Shown: one piece after another, positions 9,007-18,192 of the stretch
Numbering within the stretch: the stretch's first letter is position 1
How the letters are laid out: the number at the start of each line of letters is the position of its first letter
Assembly: GCA_001247695.2 (NCBI GenBank)
Contig: LGRX02024801.1
Location: forward strand, 1-35,665
From: Cymbomonas tetramitiformis
Taxonomy: Eukaryota; Chlorophyta; Pyramimonadophyceae; Pyramimonadales; Pyramimonadaceae
Length of the DNA stretch: 35,665 nucleotides
Direction: 5' to 3'
The notes under the pieces: generated by a model
Seen by the model: only the letters and a program-made list of their open reading frames with translations
What the model was told of the DNA's origin: nothing
The model's database searches: none
Made by a program: the position numbers and the translations under genes

Positions 9007-10320
9007 ATGACAAGTAAACCAATATCTGAGAGTAGACTCCAAGAATTATATCTGGACCCGAAGATCGGAATGAGCGGTGCCAATGCATTCACCAAAAAGC
9101 TTAAGGCACAAGGTTATAAAGTCACAGAGTCTCAGGTCAAATCTGCTATTTCCAAGACTGAGACATCACAAGTTTTGGCACAACCTAAAAGGGTATCTCG
9201 TAAGGATTATTTTCCAATCTACGCACCTGTTGGGAAAAACAGCATCCAAGCCGATCTCGCGTTTCTGCCAAAAGAAAAGTCGGTGAACAAAGGGAACGCC
9301 GTGATTCTGACTGCGATTAACATTAACACAAACAAAGCTTATGCCATTCCATTAAAAAGTAAAACGGTGAGGGATAAAAACAATAAAAGATCGGAGGACG
9401 TTGAAGGCATAGTTCCCGCTATGAAACGATTGATTACCGAAACCAAAATGAAAACCCTTACAACCGATTTAGGATCTGAATTTACAAACAAACCAGTTCA
9501 AGAATTATTGAAACAAAAGGGTATCAAACATTACACGTCTCAAGCTGAGGACCACTCTCGTCAAGGAAAGATTGAAAGATTCAATAGGACATTAAAAAGC
9601 AAATTGCAAAAGGTTTTTGCATCCACTGGCAAGAGCAATTGGGTGAACTATATAGATGATATCGTGGATAACTACAATGGAACAACAAACCAAGGTAATA
9701 TCAATGATACCCCTCCTGATGACATGAATAAGAATCGTGTTATTAGAAGTGTCTTGTTGAAACGCAATCAAACTGCCAAACTCTTACAGAAGTTAGACAT
9801 TAAACCAGGCGATAGGGTGCGATTACGTGTGACTAAGAAGACGTTTGACAAAGAGAGCCAAACATGGTCTACGCAGGTGTATAAGGTCAGAAGTAGAAAA
9901 GGATTGTCTTTCGTAATAGAGGACGGCGACGGTGATACCTTAAGCCGACAATACAAGCCGCGAGAACTGAAAGAGGTTCAAGGACCTGTTTCTAAACCAT
10001 CCAAAGAAACTCGTGGGACCAAGACTGACAGTGAAAACAAGCAGGCCGCAAAATCTGAGCGTGCGTTGAAGAAAGAGGGTATAGAAGGTAATACTGCTTC
10101 CAAGACATCTAGAAACTATGACAACTATGAAGTTAATGTGTTCATTAGCGATAAGAAATCGCCAAACTATCAAAAGACTTTGAAAGGATATCTTAAGCTC
10201 AATCGATCAAGGAAAAGTAAACGTAAGTATCAGTTGATATTCTATGACAAATCGGAAGAGGATGAGTTCGTTGATATTCCTGACCCTGAAATTAAGTTGT
10301 TGAAAAAAAGAAAATCATAG
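9007..10320 (+). CDS. rve-family DDE integrase (Polinton type)
   Basis: A protein of 437 residues from ATG 9007; an in-frame TTG at 8974 overlaps the divergent gene and is not favoured. The N-terminus (LYLDPKIGMSGANAFTKKLKAQGYKVT) is the helical pre-domain common in Polinton integrases rather than a clear HHCC finger. The catalytic triad is D83 (QADLAFLP), D154 (TTDLGSEF) and E190 (SRQGKIERFNRTLK), with the DDX35E spacing. An SH3-like C-terminal region follows (KPGDRVRLRV...YKVRSRKG), then a lysine-rich linker and an extra C-terminal module (NYEVNVFISDKK...YQLIFYDKSEEDEF) of chromo- or Tudor-like character, which is a guess. Role: integration of viral DNA into host chromosomes. The frame is intact. 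Confidence 0.88.
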   Translation: MTSKPISESRLQELYLDPKIGMSGANAFTKKLKAQGYKVTESQVKSAISKTETSQVLAQPKRVSRKDYFPIYAPVGKNSIQADLAFLPKEKSVNKGNAVILTAININTNKAYAIPLKSKTVRDKNNKRSEDVEGIVPAMKRLITETKMKTLTTDLGSEFTNKPVQELLKQKGIKHYTSQAEDHSRQGKIERFNRTLKSKLQKVFASTGKSNWVNYIDDIVDNYNGTTNQGNINDTPPDDMNKNRVIRSVLLKRNQTAKLLQKLDIKPGDRVRLRVTKKTFDKESQTWSTQVYKVRSRKGLSFVIEDGDGDTLSRQYKPRELKEVQGPVSKPSKETRGTKTDSENKQAAKSERALKKEGIEGNTASKTSRNYDNYEVNVFISDKKSPNYQKTLKGYLKLNRSRKSKRKYQLIFYDKSEEDEFVDIPDPEIKLLKKRKS

Positions 10321-10329
10321 GTAATATAT

Positions 10330-10500
10330 ATGAAACCATATTGCGGGTTTAAAGATAAACCCCCGAAAGGACGAACTCTCGGTGCCCGGAGATATTGCAA
10401 ATCAAGAAATCAATTACGCCGTTTTGGTCGTATAGCAGTCGTGGCTCCAAATAATCATGCACCAGGCAATCACAATCCCGGACCGAGCAATAGTAAATAA
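10330..10500 (+). CDS. Small 56-residue protein with CGxxxxPPKGRxxG motif
   Basis: ATG at 10330 follows GTAATATAT and the frame closes at TAA 10498-10500, filling most of the gap between the integrase and the next gene. The product has YCGFKDKPPKGRTLGARRYC followed by KSRNQLRRFG. From memory this resembles a short motif (CG.g..PkG...Gt...C....Q.R.YG) in small proteins of algal large DNA viruses. It is probably a small zinc or nucleic-acid binding protein; function is unknown. Confidence 0.55.
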   Translation: MKPYCGFKDKPPKGRTLGARRYCKSRNQLRRFGRIAVVAPNNHAPGNHNPGPSNSK

Positions 10501-10523
10501 CGGTTTTTTTCTACATTACTTTA

Positions 10524-11111
10524 ATGAGAACAATATTGACCGATGAGGTCGGAAGACGCAATTGTATGAAAATGATGGGAATTGCCAACGGCTCAAGTTC
10601 AGACACTCTGTTCCGAGGATATGGTAAACTCGCTAAAAACAACTACGTGATAACGATGCCGAGTCACAACAGTGCGGTATTCTACAATAGTTTGAGAAAT
10701 TCAATCATTAACACGGAACCATTAGTAAGAGACATTCAGGACTATAGCAGTGGTATTGATACAACCAGGCCCAATCCTATGATGATAATGTCACAAGAAG
10801 ACATAGATAAACAGGCTTTAGAACGTATTGAGAGTAGTCGACAAGTAAGAGACACACCGATTGATGAAGAAATTCAGGAAATCAACAAAGAAATACCATC
10901 ACCAGCAAGTCAACAACGTTCGGCGTTCTTTGCAAGACGTCCAGGCAGGCTCAAGGAAAGTGAACGTCTTCAAAGGGATGCTCAAAGCTTTATGGACGAC
11001 GGGGATGGTATCGGGTCGGCTGAAAGTGCTGCTTCAAGTTCTGGTGTCGGAAATATAGAACGAAGTCAAAGGACTACTAGAAACATTCCGCGTGAGAGAT
11101 TTTCGCCGTGA
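10524..11111 (+). CDS. Hypothetical protein, disordered C-terminal half
   Basis: A protein of 195 residues with no recognised domain. The first 80 residues (MRTILTDEVGRRNCMKMMGIANGSSSDTL...) look folded; the remainder is rich in Ser, Asp, Glu and Arg and likely disordered, ending RTTRNIPRERFSP. The gene sits directly upstream of the lipase-like gene with 5 nt between stop and the ATG at 11117, which suggests co-transcription. It may be a virion or scaffold protein, without direct evidence. Confidence 0.6.
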   Translation: MRTILTDEVGRRNCMKMMGIANGSSSDTLFRGYGKLAKNNYVITMPSHNSAVFYNSLRNSIINTEPLVRDIQDYSSGIDTTRPNPMMIMSQEDIDKQALERIESSRQVRDTPIDEEIQEINKEIPSPASQQRSAFFARRPGRLKESERLQRDAQSFMDDGDGIGSAESAASSSGVGNIERSQRTTRNIPRERFSP

Positions 11112-11116
11112 TAGTA

Positions 11117-12361
11117 ATGAATATTCCTTGTAATCAAAGCTATCAGTCCAATATTTACTGTCGCCCAACATACTTGTCTTTCAGTGCTGCCAAAATCTTT
11201 AAAGAGCCCGAAAAAAACGATACGTTATATAAGGATAAACCACAAGATGTTTCAACTGTCCCTTTTAAAACAAATATCGTCAACAACGACCGGAAACACG
11301 GGCCAATGATTAACACCCTTTTTCGTGAAAGCGTCAACTTACAACCTTCTGAAATTGAACAACAATTCACACCAGAACTCCGAGAAAAAGCTTTACATGT
11401 TCAAACATCTGGATATTTAGGGTCACGAGAATATCAACCTGATTTGTACTATCCAAATTCGTTTGAGGACCAAACTATATCCAATGCACAACGATTTGTC
11501 AACAACGAGATTCCAAACAATAACTTTGCATTAGATCGGGAGCTATCAAATTATGATGCTGCCGTTCTTGTCAATCCTGATGCCAACAGAGTGCATGTTG
11601 CTTACCATGGGGCATCCAGTAATCCTATGTATAGAAATGAGGATGTCACTGACATCAAGTCAGTACTGCGTGGCCAAGAATCAAATAGACCGTCATTCTT
11701 GCGTGCTGAAGATGTGTTTGATAAAGTAAGACAGAAATATCCAAATCACAACATTGAACCAATGGGATATTCTCTAGGAGGTGCCAAGGCCATACATGTG
11801 GCCGATAAGTTTAAATTAAAGAGTACTACATTCAATCCTTTCTTATCGCCGTTATCACATCAAGTTGGTGGTTGACGCCATGACATTCATAGAACCGTCA
11901 CAGATTCTACAACGGCCGGTGCTCTTTACAAACCTGCAAACTCACAAAGAAATATATTTCATTACTTTCCTGAGAAAAGACAATCAACGTTATCATCGTA
12001 TGTGCCTGATCAACATAGCTTGTCGCAGTTCTTTCAATATCCAACTAACAATAAAGTGAATAAACTAAATCTTATGAAATCTATAGGGGATGTATTGAGC
12101 ACTGGTTTAGATGTCGTGCAAGGTGCTTTTGCAGCTGACCATGGTCTTCGTATGGCAAGACGAAACACAGAACCATCAACATTTTCAAACGCTATAAGTG
12201 AAGATTTGAATCCCTATGGCATTTTTGGAGTTAATATAGACCCAGATTATAAATTGACTTACGACACGGCTCCGCCGGAAGCTAGATTCCTAGCCGATGC
12301 CATTAGTGGTAGAGATTCCGATAGAATGACGAGTTTTGAACGACAATCGGAAAGACGTTAA
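11117..12361 (+). pseudogene. Lipase-like alpha/beta hydrolase, interrupted by in-frame TGA
   Basis: The frame from ATG 11117 has the nucleophile elbow GYSLGGAKA (serine near residue 219), preceded by VHVAYHGASS in the position of the class 3 lipase oxyanion region. The first open part ends at TGA 11873-11875, directly after NPFLSPLSHQVGG. The same frame then stays open to TAA 12359-12361 and continues sensibly with RHDIHRTVTDSTTAG, expected to contain the later Asp/His part of a lipase triad, and a tail of about 130 residues. A CGA-to-TGA change is the simplest explanation. Lipase-like genes recur in Polinton-like viruses, perhaps for membrane escape or entry. Readthrough cannot be excluded. 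The final stop codon overlaps palindrome copy 4. Confidence 0.7.
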
Positions 12362-12416
12362 ATGTTGCCAATATTGAATTATATTATATATATTACTGTT
12401 TGGGAAACATTTAACG
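12356..12416 (-). repeat. 61-bp palindromic element, copy 4 (reverse)
   Basis: Reverse-orientation copy with arms CGTTAAATGTTGCC and GGGAAACATTTAACG. Its first bases encode the end of the lipase-like gene, including the TAA stop. It separates the integrase/lipase module from the capsid module. Confidence 0.9.
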
Positions 12417-12444
12417 CTTTCAAATTTATTCTCTATATATTACA

Positions 12445-12657
12445 ATGGACCGTCAAGAATTGATACGCTTAGCCAAACTTCAATACCCCGATATTAAAGA
12501 AGCTCATGTAGAATTGCTTGTAGATGATTATATCAAACGTCCAGAATTTTACGATGACCTTTGTACTGGAAACATTGAAGAACCAATTCCTTTAGATCGG
12601 GATACTGTTGATTCTATAAAAGATAATTGTTATATTAATATAGATGAGCGTAATTAG
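12445..12657 (+). CDS. Small acidic hypothetical protein
   Basis: A protein of 70 residues, acidic, mostly helical in appearance (MDRQELIRLAKLQYPDIKEA...). The ATG follows CTCTATATATTACA. It overlaps the next gene by 14 bp in another frame, typical of a compact viral operon. It is the first gene of the capsid module. No family is recognised. Confidence 0.6.
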   Translation: MDRQELIRLAKLQYPDIKEAHVELLVDDYIKRPEFYDDLCTGNIEEPIPLDRDTVDSIKDNCYINIDERN

Positions 12658-13654
12658 CACAAGAACGCTATTCTTGTCTTCCGAAGACAATAGCAATGGA
12701 GACGCACGTGTTTTGCAAATGAACATACCCACTCAGCTGATAAGTTACCGAGCACAAACCAAATTGAGATTAACTTTGAATACTTTCTCTTGTGCAAAGA
12801 CATGGTATAGTATTAACGAGACCAATGGCATCTTCTATGTGGGTGATATGGCAAATAATACTTTAACGGAAGTGAAAATACCTTATGCAAATTATACAGA
12901 GCTGGATCAATTCACATCTAAACTGGCCACCGCAATAAAAGCTGCCATCGGTGGCACGATAAACACAGTTACTATCACTTATGACAAGGACAACGGCGGG
13001 GCCTTAAATTATGAGAACAAATTTCGTATAGAATTAAGACCACCACAGCCCGATGTAAAGTTTGTAGCTTTTAGTGTCAGCGGCGATTTTCAAGCTATAC
13101 CTGGGTCTCCTTTAGACGCCGCCTTAAATACCTCAGTTTCCAGAGCAGGCAAATACAACGATTCCGACCAAGTACTCGGTGGTCGTGTTAACCGCAGTAC
13201 GGCAGGTATGAGTACAGTGTCTCAGCTCTTAGACTTGTTTCAAACAAGTTATGTTGTAGCGTACAGCTTATGTGAATCGATATACCCTTGCAACATTCAA
13301 ACCAACGACGCCTTGTACCTTAGGGTCACATCGTTACCAACACACAATATCGAATCAACCAATCTTTCTACTTTTACAAATAATAACGAAATGACCAGTT
13401 CTGATATCTGGGCGAAAATACTATTGCCTAGTGACACGACGACAGACTTCATAAGATATATAGACCCAAACGACAACTTTGTTATTGAAGTGTCTGGGTC
13501 TCAATTTACTTCATTTAGAATCACACTTACAGATTCCAAAGCAAGATTAATCACATTGGCATCTCCGACCCAAGCATCAGACGGCAGTATTAACTATTCA
13601 TTAAGCATTAAGGTCGAAGAATTGGCACCTGCTGGTCTCTCAGATATTTTATAA
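12644..13654 (+). CDS. Putative penton / minor capsid protein
   Basis: A protein of 336 residues, beta-rich throughout with no long helices except near IPYANYTELDQFTSKLATAIKAAI. The opening (RTLFLSSEDNSNGDARVLQMNIP) followed by a strand-rich region with FSCAKTWYSINETNGIFYV fits my recollection of the penton-like proteins of Polinton-like viruses, where a short N-terminal arm precedes a jelly-roll. Its place directly before the probable major capsid gene fits the usual minor-then-major capsid order. The assignment is by pattern and context only; a fibre or other structural protein is the alternative. Confidence 0.55.
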   Translation: MSVISTRTLFLSSEDNSNGDARVLQMNIPTQLISYRAQTKLRLTLNTFSCAKTWYSINETNGIFYVGDMANNTLTEVKIPYANYTELDQFTSKLATAIKAAIGGTINTVTITYDKDNGGALNYENKFRIELRPPQPDVKFVAFSVSGDFQAIPGSPLDAALNTSVSRAGKYNDSDQVLGGRVNRSTAGMSTVSQLLDLFQTSYVVAYSLCESIYPCNIQTNDALYLRVTSLPTHNIESTNLSTFTNNNEMTSSDIWAKILLPSDTTTDFIRYIDPNDNFVIEVSGSQFTSFRITLTDSKARLITLASPTQASDGSINYSLSIKVEELAPAGLSDIL

Positions 13655-13676
13655 TCTTTATAATATATATACAAAA

Positions 13677-15011
13677 ATGAGCCTCCCCATGTCATTGGCC
13701 TACGGCTTATCGAAAATGAACTCGTATTCCACCAATTACTTCAGATTGGAAACCACTAATCTTACTAAAGCATCGAGGTATTCAACTATAACTTTGAATC
13801 TGCCTGTCAATTCCATCGTTAATATGAAAAGTCTCAGTATGCATTGCAAAGGTTCGTGCAAAACTCCTATACCATATACGGACAATGGAAATAAAGATTT
13901 AATTGTTACGCTTCCCAACGGGTTGGAAAAGCTCATCTCTAGGTGTGAGGTGTTCGCAGGAGGGCAGCAATTGACCACTGGTTTTCAATCTTACAGCACG
14001 GTAGCAACCGTTCTCGACACTATCAAAACAACACTCAGTAAAGAAATGACTTATCAACGTGTTCTCAAAAATCAAGAAATCAATGTTGCTGACAATTTCT
14101 ATGCCACACCACGTCCATACATCTTGAATACCTGGCTCAGCATATTAGGAGAAGCAGAACCTTCATACATTGATACCAGCTTAATTAGCCCGATCCAAAT
14201 AAGGCTATACATGCACGGGCCTGAGGTGTTAGGAGCGTTTGTCCAAGGTAGTCCACCTGAAGTCGATCTCACGGAAAAAGCCCAACAGACTTTAATCTCA
14301 CAAGGGGACTTTTTATTAGACGACCTTTACTTTACCGTAGAAACAATCACTTTCAGTTCAGGTGTCTACGATGCCGCCGTGGAATCAAAATTGCGTGACG
14401 GTTTTTTGGAAATTCCGTATAAGAACTACTTTTCGTTTTTTGAAGGGGCCTCTACGATGGACAAAAGTACGCGATTCTCTTTGAGTTCACAGTGTATTGA
14501 TAACATATATGCTGTTCAACGTCCAGGGGATTATCGGGATAAACCTTTAGGACTTATCAAATTGGAAAACACCTGTGGTACAGCTTACCTCCCGTCTTAC
14601 TTTAGATTTTCAGCTGGTCATTTAGGTGCTCTACAATTTAACTTGAATAACCTGTTCGTTCCTAACTATAGAGTCGACCCTCTTGCAGCCTTCAATCTGC
14701 TCACTATCGGTAAAGCTGACAACTACGGTACGCTATCGGGTTGTAAGATTAACAGTTATGAAGATTGGCTCAATAATCAGTTCATTCCTATGGTACGTTT
14801 GAATCTCCCCTCAGAAATGGGCGTCAGAAGCCTAACAGGATTGGATTCTCGGGGTTTGAACAGTTCCTTCTATTTTCAAACTCATGTAGCACAACCAGAT
14901 GACGATTTACAAAAGGTAAATCTGACAAACAGTAACGAGGTAATGATTATTTGCGAAACGACCGCAGTTCTTCGTATCGGTCAAAACCGTGTGATCGAAA
15001 CGGTATTTTAA
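13677..15011 (+). CDS. Putative major capsid protein (double jelly-roll)
   Basis: A protein of 444 residues, almost entirely beta-strand-like, with LPNGLEKLISRCEVFAGGQ followed by an FQSYSTVATVLDTI helix, the kind of arrangement seen in Polinton-like virus capsid proteins (strand, 'R.EV..GGQ', short helix). Near the C-terminus, FYFQTHVAQPDDD and VMIICETTAVLRIGQNRVI supply the last strands of the second jelly-roll. Size and position in the structural cluster suit the major capsid protein. The ATG follows TTTATAATATATATAC. The frame is intact. Structure prediction would be decisive. Confidence 0.68.
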   Translation: MSLPMSLAYGLSKMNSYSTNYFRLETTNLTKASRYSTITLNLPVNSIVNMKSLSMHCKGSCKTPIPYTDNGNKDLIVTLPNGLEKLISRCEVFAGGQQLTTGFQSYSTVATVLDTIKTTLSKEMTYQRVLKNQEINVADNFYATPRPYILNTWLSILGEAEPSYIDTSLISPIQIRLYMHGPEVLGAFVQGSPPEVDLTEKAQQTLISQGDFLLDDLYFTVETITFSSGVYDAAVESKLRDGFLEIPYKNYFSFFEGASTMDKSTRFSLSSQCIDNIYAVQRPGDYRDKPLGLIKLENTCGTAYLPSYFRFSAGHLGALQFNLNNLFVPNYRVDPLAAFNLLTIGKADNYGTLSGCKINSYEDWLNNQFIPMVRLNLPSEMGVRSLTGLDSRGLNSSFYFQTHVAQPDDDLQKVNLTNSNEVMIICETTAVLRIGQNRVIETVF

Positions 15012-15034
15012 AAAGCGGTTAATAGTATACAAAC

Positions 15035-15355
15035 ATGGCTCAACAACCAGGATTGGTTGGGTACAACATGATAAAAGATGTAGGACCGAACGTGGACAAA
15101 CAGATTCACACCGCGACGATGTTTCAAATGTCAGGTTTTAGACCGGTTATGATGCAACAACTCCCGTGTAAAACAATCAATGACATCACATATCCACCAT
15201 TCAGGATAAGCAACGTTCATCCTTTGGCGGGATACAAAAGTTATACTTTAGGGCATGGTGAAAAGCTTTCTCAAAAGATGGAAATGTTCCATTTCCCGAT
15301 GGAGCATCCATTGAATAGTCGATTGTTGCAACCCGTGCCTTTGTTTTTTTCATAG
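15035..15355 (+). CDS. Small structural-cluster hypothetical protein
   Basis: A protein of 106 residues (MAQQPGLVGYNMIKDVGPN...), rich in Met, Pro and Gln with no clear hydrophobic segment or motif. The ATG follows TAATAGTATACAAAC. Its place between the capsid and fibre-like genes suggests a virion component such as a cement or capsid-linked protein; this is context only. Confidence 0.6.
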   Translation: MAQQPGLVGYNMIKDVGPNVDKQIHTATMFQMSGFRPVMMQQLPCKTINDITYPPFRISNVHPLAGYKSYTLGHGEKLSQKMEMFHFPMEHPLNSRLLQPVPLFFS

Positions 15356-15368
15356 ATTAGTATATACA

Positions 15369-15791
15369 ATGTCAGCTTTCGGAAATGGACTAAATGCAAA
15401 AACCTTGACTTATGCCAATACTACGTTTCGCACAACACTAAGAAATGGAACATTGATACAATTAACACAGGATGATGCACAAAATCAGATTATCTTAGGT
15501 GCTAATGCCACAAATGTGCGATTGCCGGAATGTGTACCTGCTATCAAGGGCAAAATGTTTACGATTTATAATGGAACGGCTAATTCCGGTGGAGCAGTGA
15601 CTGTTCAGAAGTTTGCGGGTGACAGAATAAATGGATATGCAGACGCAACTAACGGCGATATTACTTTGGAAAATGGTGCAACCAATGGAGACAGTATAAC
15701 GAGCGTCACTCTAATTGCATCAGGCGAAAAAACAAGTATACAGGCAGGAAATTGGTATGTGATTTCAACATCTTATCGGAATACAGGATAA
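15369..15791 (+). CDS. Fibre-like surface protein 1 (MSAFG N-terminus)
   Basis: A protein of 140 residues beginning MSAFGNGLNAKTLTYANTTF, then a beta-rich, Thr/Asn/Gly-rich body (IYNGTANSGGAVTVQKF). The composition is like virion decoration or fibre proteins. The same MS[AS]FG opening begins two further genes in this cluster (15814 and 18206), which suggests a shared anchor. The ATG follows TTAGTATATACA. Confidence 0.6.
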   Translation: MSAFGNGLNAKTLTYANTTFRTTLRNGTLIQLTQDDAQNQIILGANATNVRLPECVPAIKGKMFTIYNGTANSGGAVTVQKFAGDRINGYADATNGDITLENGATNGDSITSVTLIASGEKTSIQAGNWYVISTSYRNTG

Positions 15792-15813
15792 AATATAAAA
15801 AGTATAATATATA

Positions 15814-17646
15814 ATGTCAGCTTTCGGTTCAAATCTAATAGTTGAAAAAATTAACGGCAAAGACTATGTAGCAGCCCCAGGGACAACCGATACACTAACG
15901 TGCGATACAGTTGTGTGCCAAACTATAGGCAGCGTAGACTCGCCGTTAGAGACGATGCATATCGGTTCGGACATACGCTATCAGAACGATATCAAATTCA
16001 TAGATACTCAAGACCCATTGAATGAACGAGAACAAATGTCCTTGTTGACAGATGGGTCGCTAAAAGTACACACATCAATCAAATTCAACGACTTCGTGTT
16101 GAACAACCCGGTTTCCAAATCACGATTTTCAGCAGGTCTCGATGACCTCGATGCATCGTTTGAGATTAAAAGCTTGGATCCTGTTGAATAAACACGAGTT
16201 AAGATTGGCGAAACGGGCATCAACGAGGTAACCTGCTTGCAGACAACAATCAATATAGAGCCTTTCGGCAGTGGACTGCTGGTATCTAATGGTCCATTAG
16301 TTCTTGATACCGGCGATCTAACATTAACTGCAGGTAAGTATATTGGAGATGGCTCATTATTGAGTAACTTACCCACAGGTGCGAACCAAGATTTGCAATC
16401 TGTGACTACTCAAGGAAGCACGACTAGTGTCGCCGATGTTTCATACACCGGAACGGGTACCATGGTAGTCAATCAAGAAAAACTGAGTGGAAATAATCTT
16501 CGAATTGAGAGTGGCTCTCTTGGCCTAGGTAAGGTATCGATAGGAGAGCAGACGCAAAATTATACAAACGCGGACCACATCGGTGAACGTTCCATCGCTA
16601 TAGGTCGCAATGCATTGTCCATTAATAATACAAATTCCAATGATACCATTGCTATTGGTTCTGGTGCTTGTAATAATAACTGCGGTGATTATGTCGTGTC
16701 TATTGGGGACGACTGTGGGCAGAACAATTGCAAAGATGCAGCAGTGAATATCGGAAAATATGCAGGGGAATTTACAGCCGGTGAAAGTTCCATAAACATA
16801 GGTGCTCTCGCAGGACAAAACTCTACTCAGAGTGCGGTTAACACTGATAACACAATCGTTTTGAATGCAAGCGGGGTTGAATTAAACGCCGGTGTCGCAA
16901 GTAGTTTTTATATCAGACCTGTCAGGGCCAGTCCCGATCCAGCAAGCGAGTCACAAATGTTGCATTATGACACAGCATCCAATGAGGTGCGATATGGTCC
17001 TGTTTCCAGTGGCGGCGGTGTTCCAAGTTTATCTCAAGTATTGGCTGTGGGCAATACCGGTTCGACTGCGGAATTGGATGAATTAAATTCTGCGTCTGTT
17101 ATTTTATCCAATTCATTAAATTACGCTTATCCAAGTTCAACCAACTCACTAACACTATCAGGCGTACCGTTGACACTGATTACGAAGACGTACGCTAATA
17201 CCACTCTTCCAACCAGTCCGCTTCGGTTTACCGGGGATGTGTTTACATTTGTCAATAACACCGCCAATACGATTACGGCTTCAACGATTGTCATGTTTGA
17301 TGATGATGGAATAAACAACGTGAATGGAGTTCAACCGTTCAATAACTCATACACTCAAAGTAACCAAAACTGCACACCCATCGGAGTCTGTATTCAAGAC
17401 AGTGCTGCAACTCAGAGTTGTTTCGTGTTGATTGGACGTGGTTTCACGACATGTAGAAATGCCGCTGCTACAGATAATACGTACGTGAAGGGTCAACGTG
17501 TGAAATGCATAGTAGGTGGGGAAATCAATAGTGCTCAAATCACAGCGGGCGATTCATATATCGGCACAGCTATGGAATCAAAAGTGGCTACTGCTGCTGG
17601 TGGTGTATTGATTTGGGTTAACCCGGGATTCAATTTTTTTACCTGA
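15814..17646 (+). pseudogene. Long fibre-like protein with one in-frame TAA
   Basis: The frame starts at ATG 15814 with MSAFGSNLIVEKI and stays open for 610 codons except for TAA at 16189-16191, after ...KSLDPVE. Downstream the same frame continues (TRVKIGETGINEV) with no compelling new ATG. The middle carries repeated IAIG/VSIG/VNIG/INIG units about 14-16 residues apart (16,580-16,820), typical of trimeric beta-helical fibres, then DNTIVLNASGVEL and FYIRPVR...LHYDTASNEVRYG, a stretch common in virus-encoded fibre proteins near endosialidase-chaperone-like regions. The stop is most simply a CAA-to-TAA change. It would leave a 125-residue stub; readthrough or a downstream non-ATG start are alternatives. 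Confidence 0.7.
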
Positions 17647-17655
17647 TTATTATAA

Positions 17656-18192
17656 ATGCCTGTAAAGCGAAATGATCCTAATTTACCAAGTTGTGAAACC
17701 GTCGTTCAAGATGGGGTCGGTATGAGAATTAAAGGAATTATAAATGGAAGACTCGCAAACACTCGATGTAAGGTAAGAAATATTGCTAACGCCCAAGGAA
17801 ACGTAAGAAGATATAGTAAACAGAACTTACCAAAAACAAAAGCAAAAACAGAACGCCGAGATAAATGGGTGTCAGTATCCTTGGCAATGGACGATGAGCA
17901 TGTTTCTTTGATATATGATACGGGTGCCATGATTACACAAATGTCTACCGCCGATGCAAGACATATAGGAATAATTCATCCAGATGGCACGTCCGATTTT
18001 AACAACGAACCAGGTTTGGTTATTGGAGTCGGCGGTCAAGTAAATACTACAAGATTTCAGGATGTCCCATTAGTCTTAGATGCAACTGAAGAACTTGCTT
18101 GGGGAATAGTAAATGTCTATGATAATGCACATGGATTATTGGGCATTAATCATATAAAACAATATAAGCGATACCGCGTGAAATTTAAATAA
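17656..18192 (+). CDS. Retropepsin-like aspartic protease
   Basis: A protein of 178 residues. A basic N-terminal third is followed by a single protease-like domain: WVSVSLAMDDEHVSLIYDTGAMITQMS, with the DTGA active-site loop at residues 88-91, a flap-like IGVGGQVN, and the hydrophobic-hydrophobic-Gly signature GLLG at 160-163 before NHIKQYKRYRVKF. This is the topology of a retropepsin monomer that would act as a dimer. Its position among capsid and fibre genes suggests virion maturation, a job done by an adenain-type cysteine protease in most Polintons; none of that type is visible in this window, though it could lie to the left. The frame is intact. Confidence 0.75.
   Translation: MPVKRNDPNLPSCETVVQDGVGMRIKGIINGRLANTRCKVRNIANAQGNVRRYSKQNLPKTKAKTERRDKWVSVSLAMDDEHVSLIYDTGAMITQMSTADARHIGIIHPDGTSDFNNEPGLVIGVGGQVNTTRFQDVPLVLDATEELAWGIVNVYDNAHGLLGINHIKQYKRYRVKFK

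Noticed and set aside
11865..12059. Separate small gene after the lipase-like stop
   Set aside because: It lies in a different frame from the conserved continuation of the lipase-like protein and has no upstream promoter-like motif.
7894..16191. Reassigned stop codons to explain the in-frame TAA and TGA
   Set aside because: TAA, TAG and TGA all also serve as credible terminal stops in this element (for example 8629-8631, 2595-2597 and 11109-11111). Two different stop types are involved, and the polymerase also has a frameshift, so decay is simpler.
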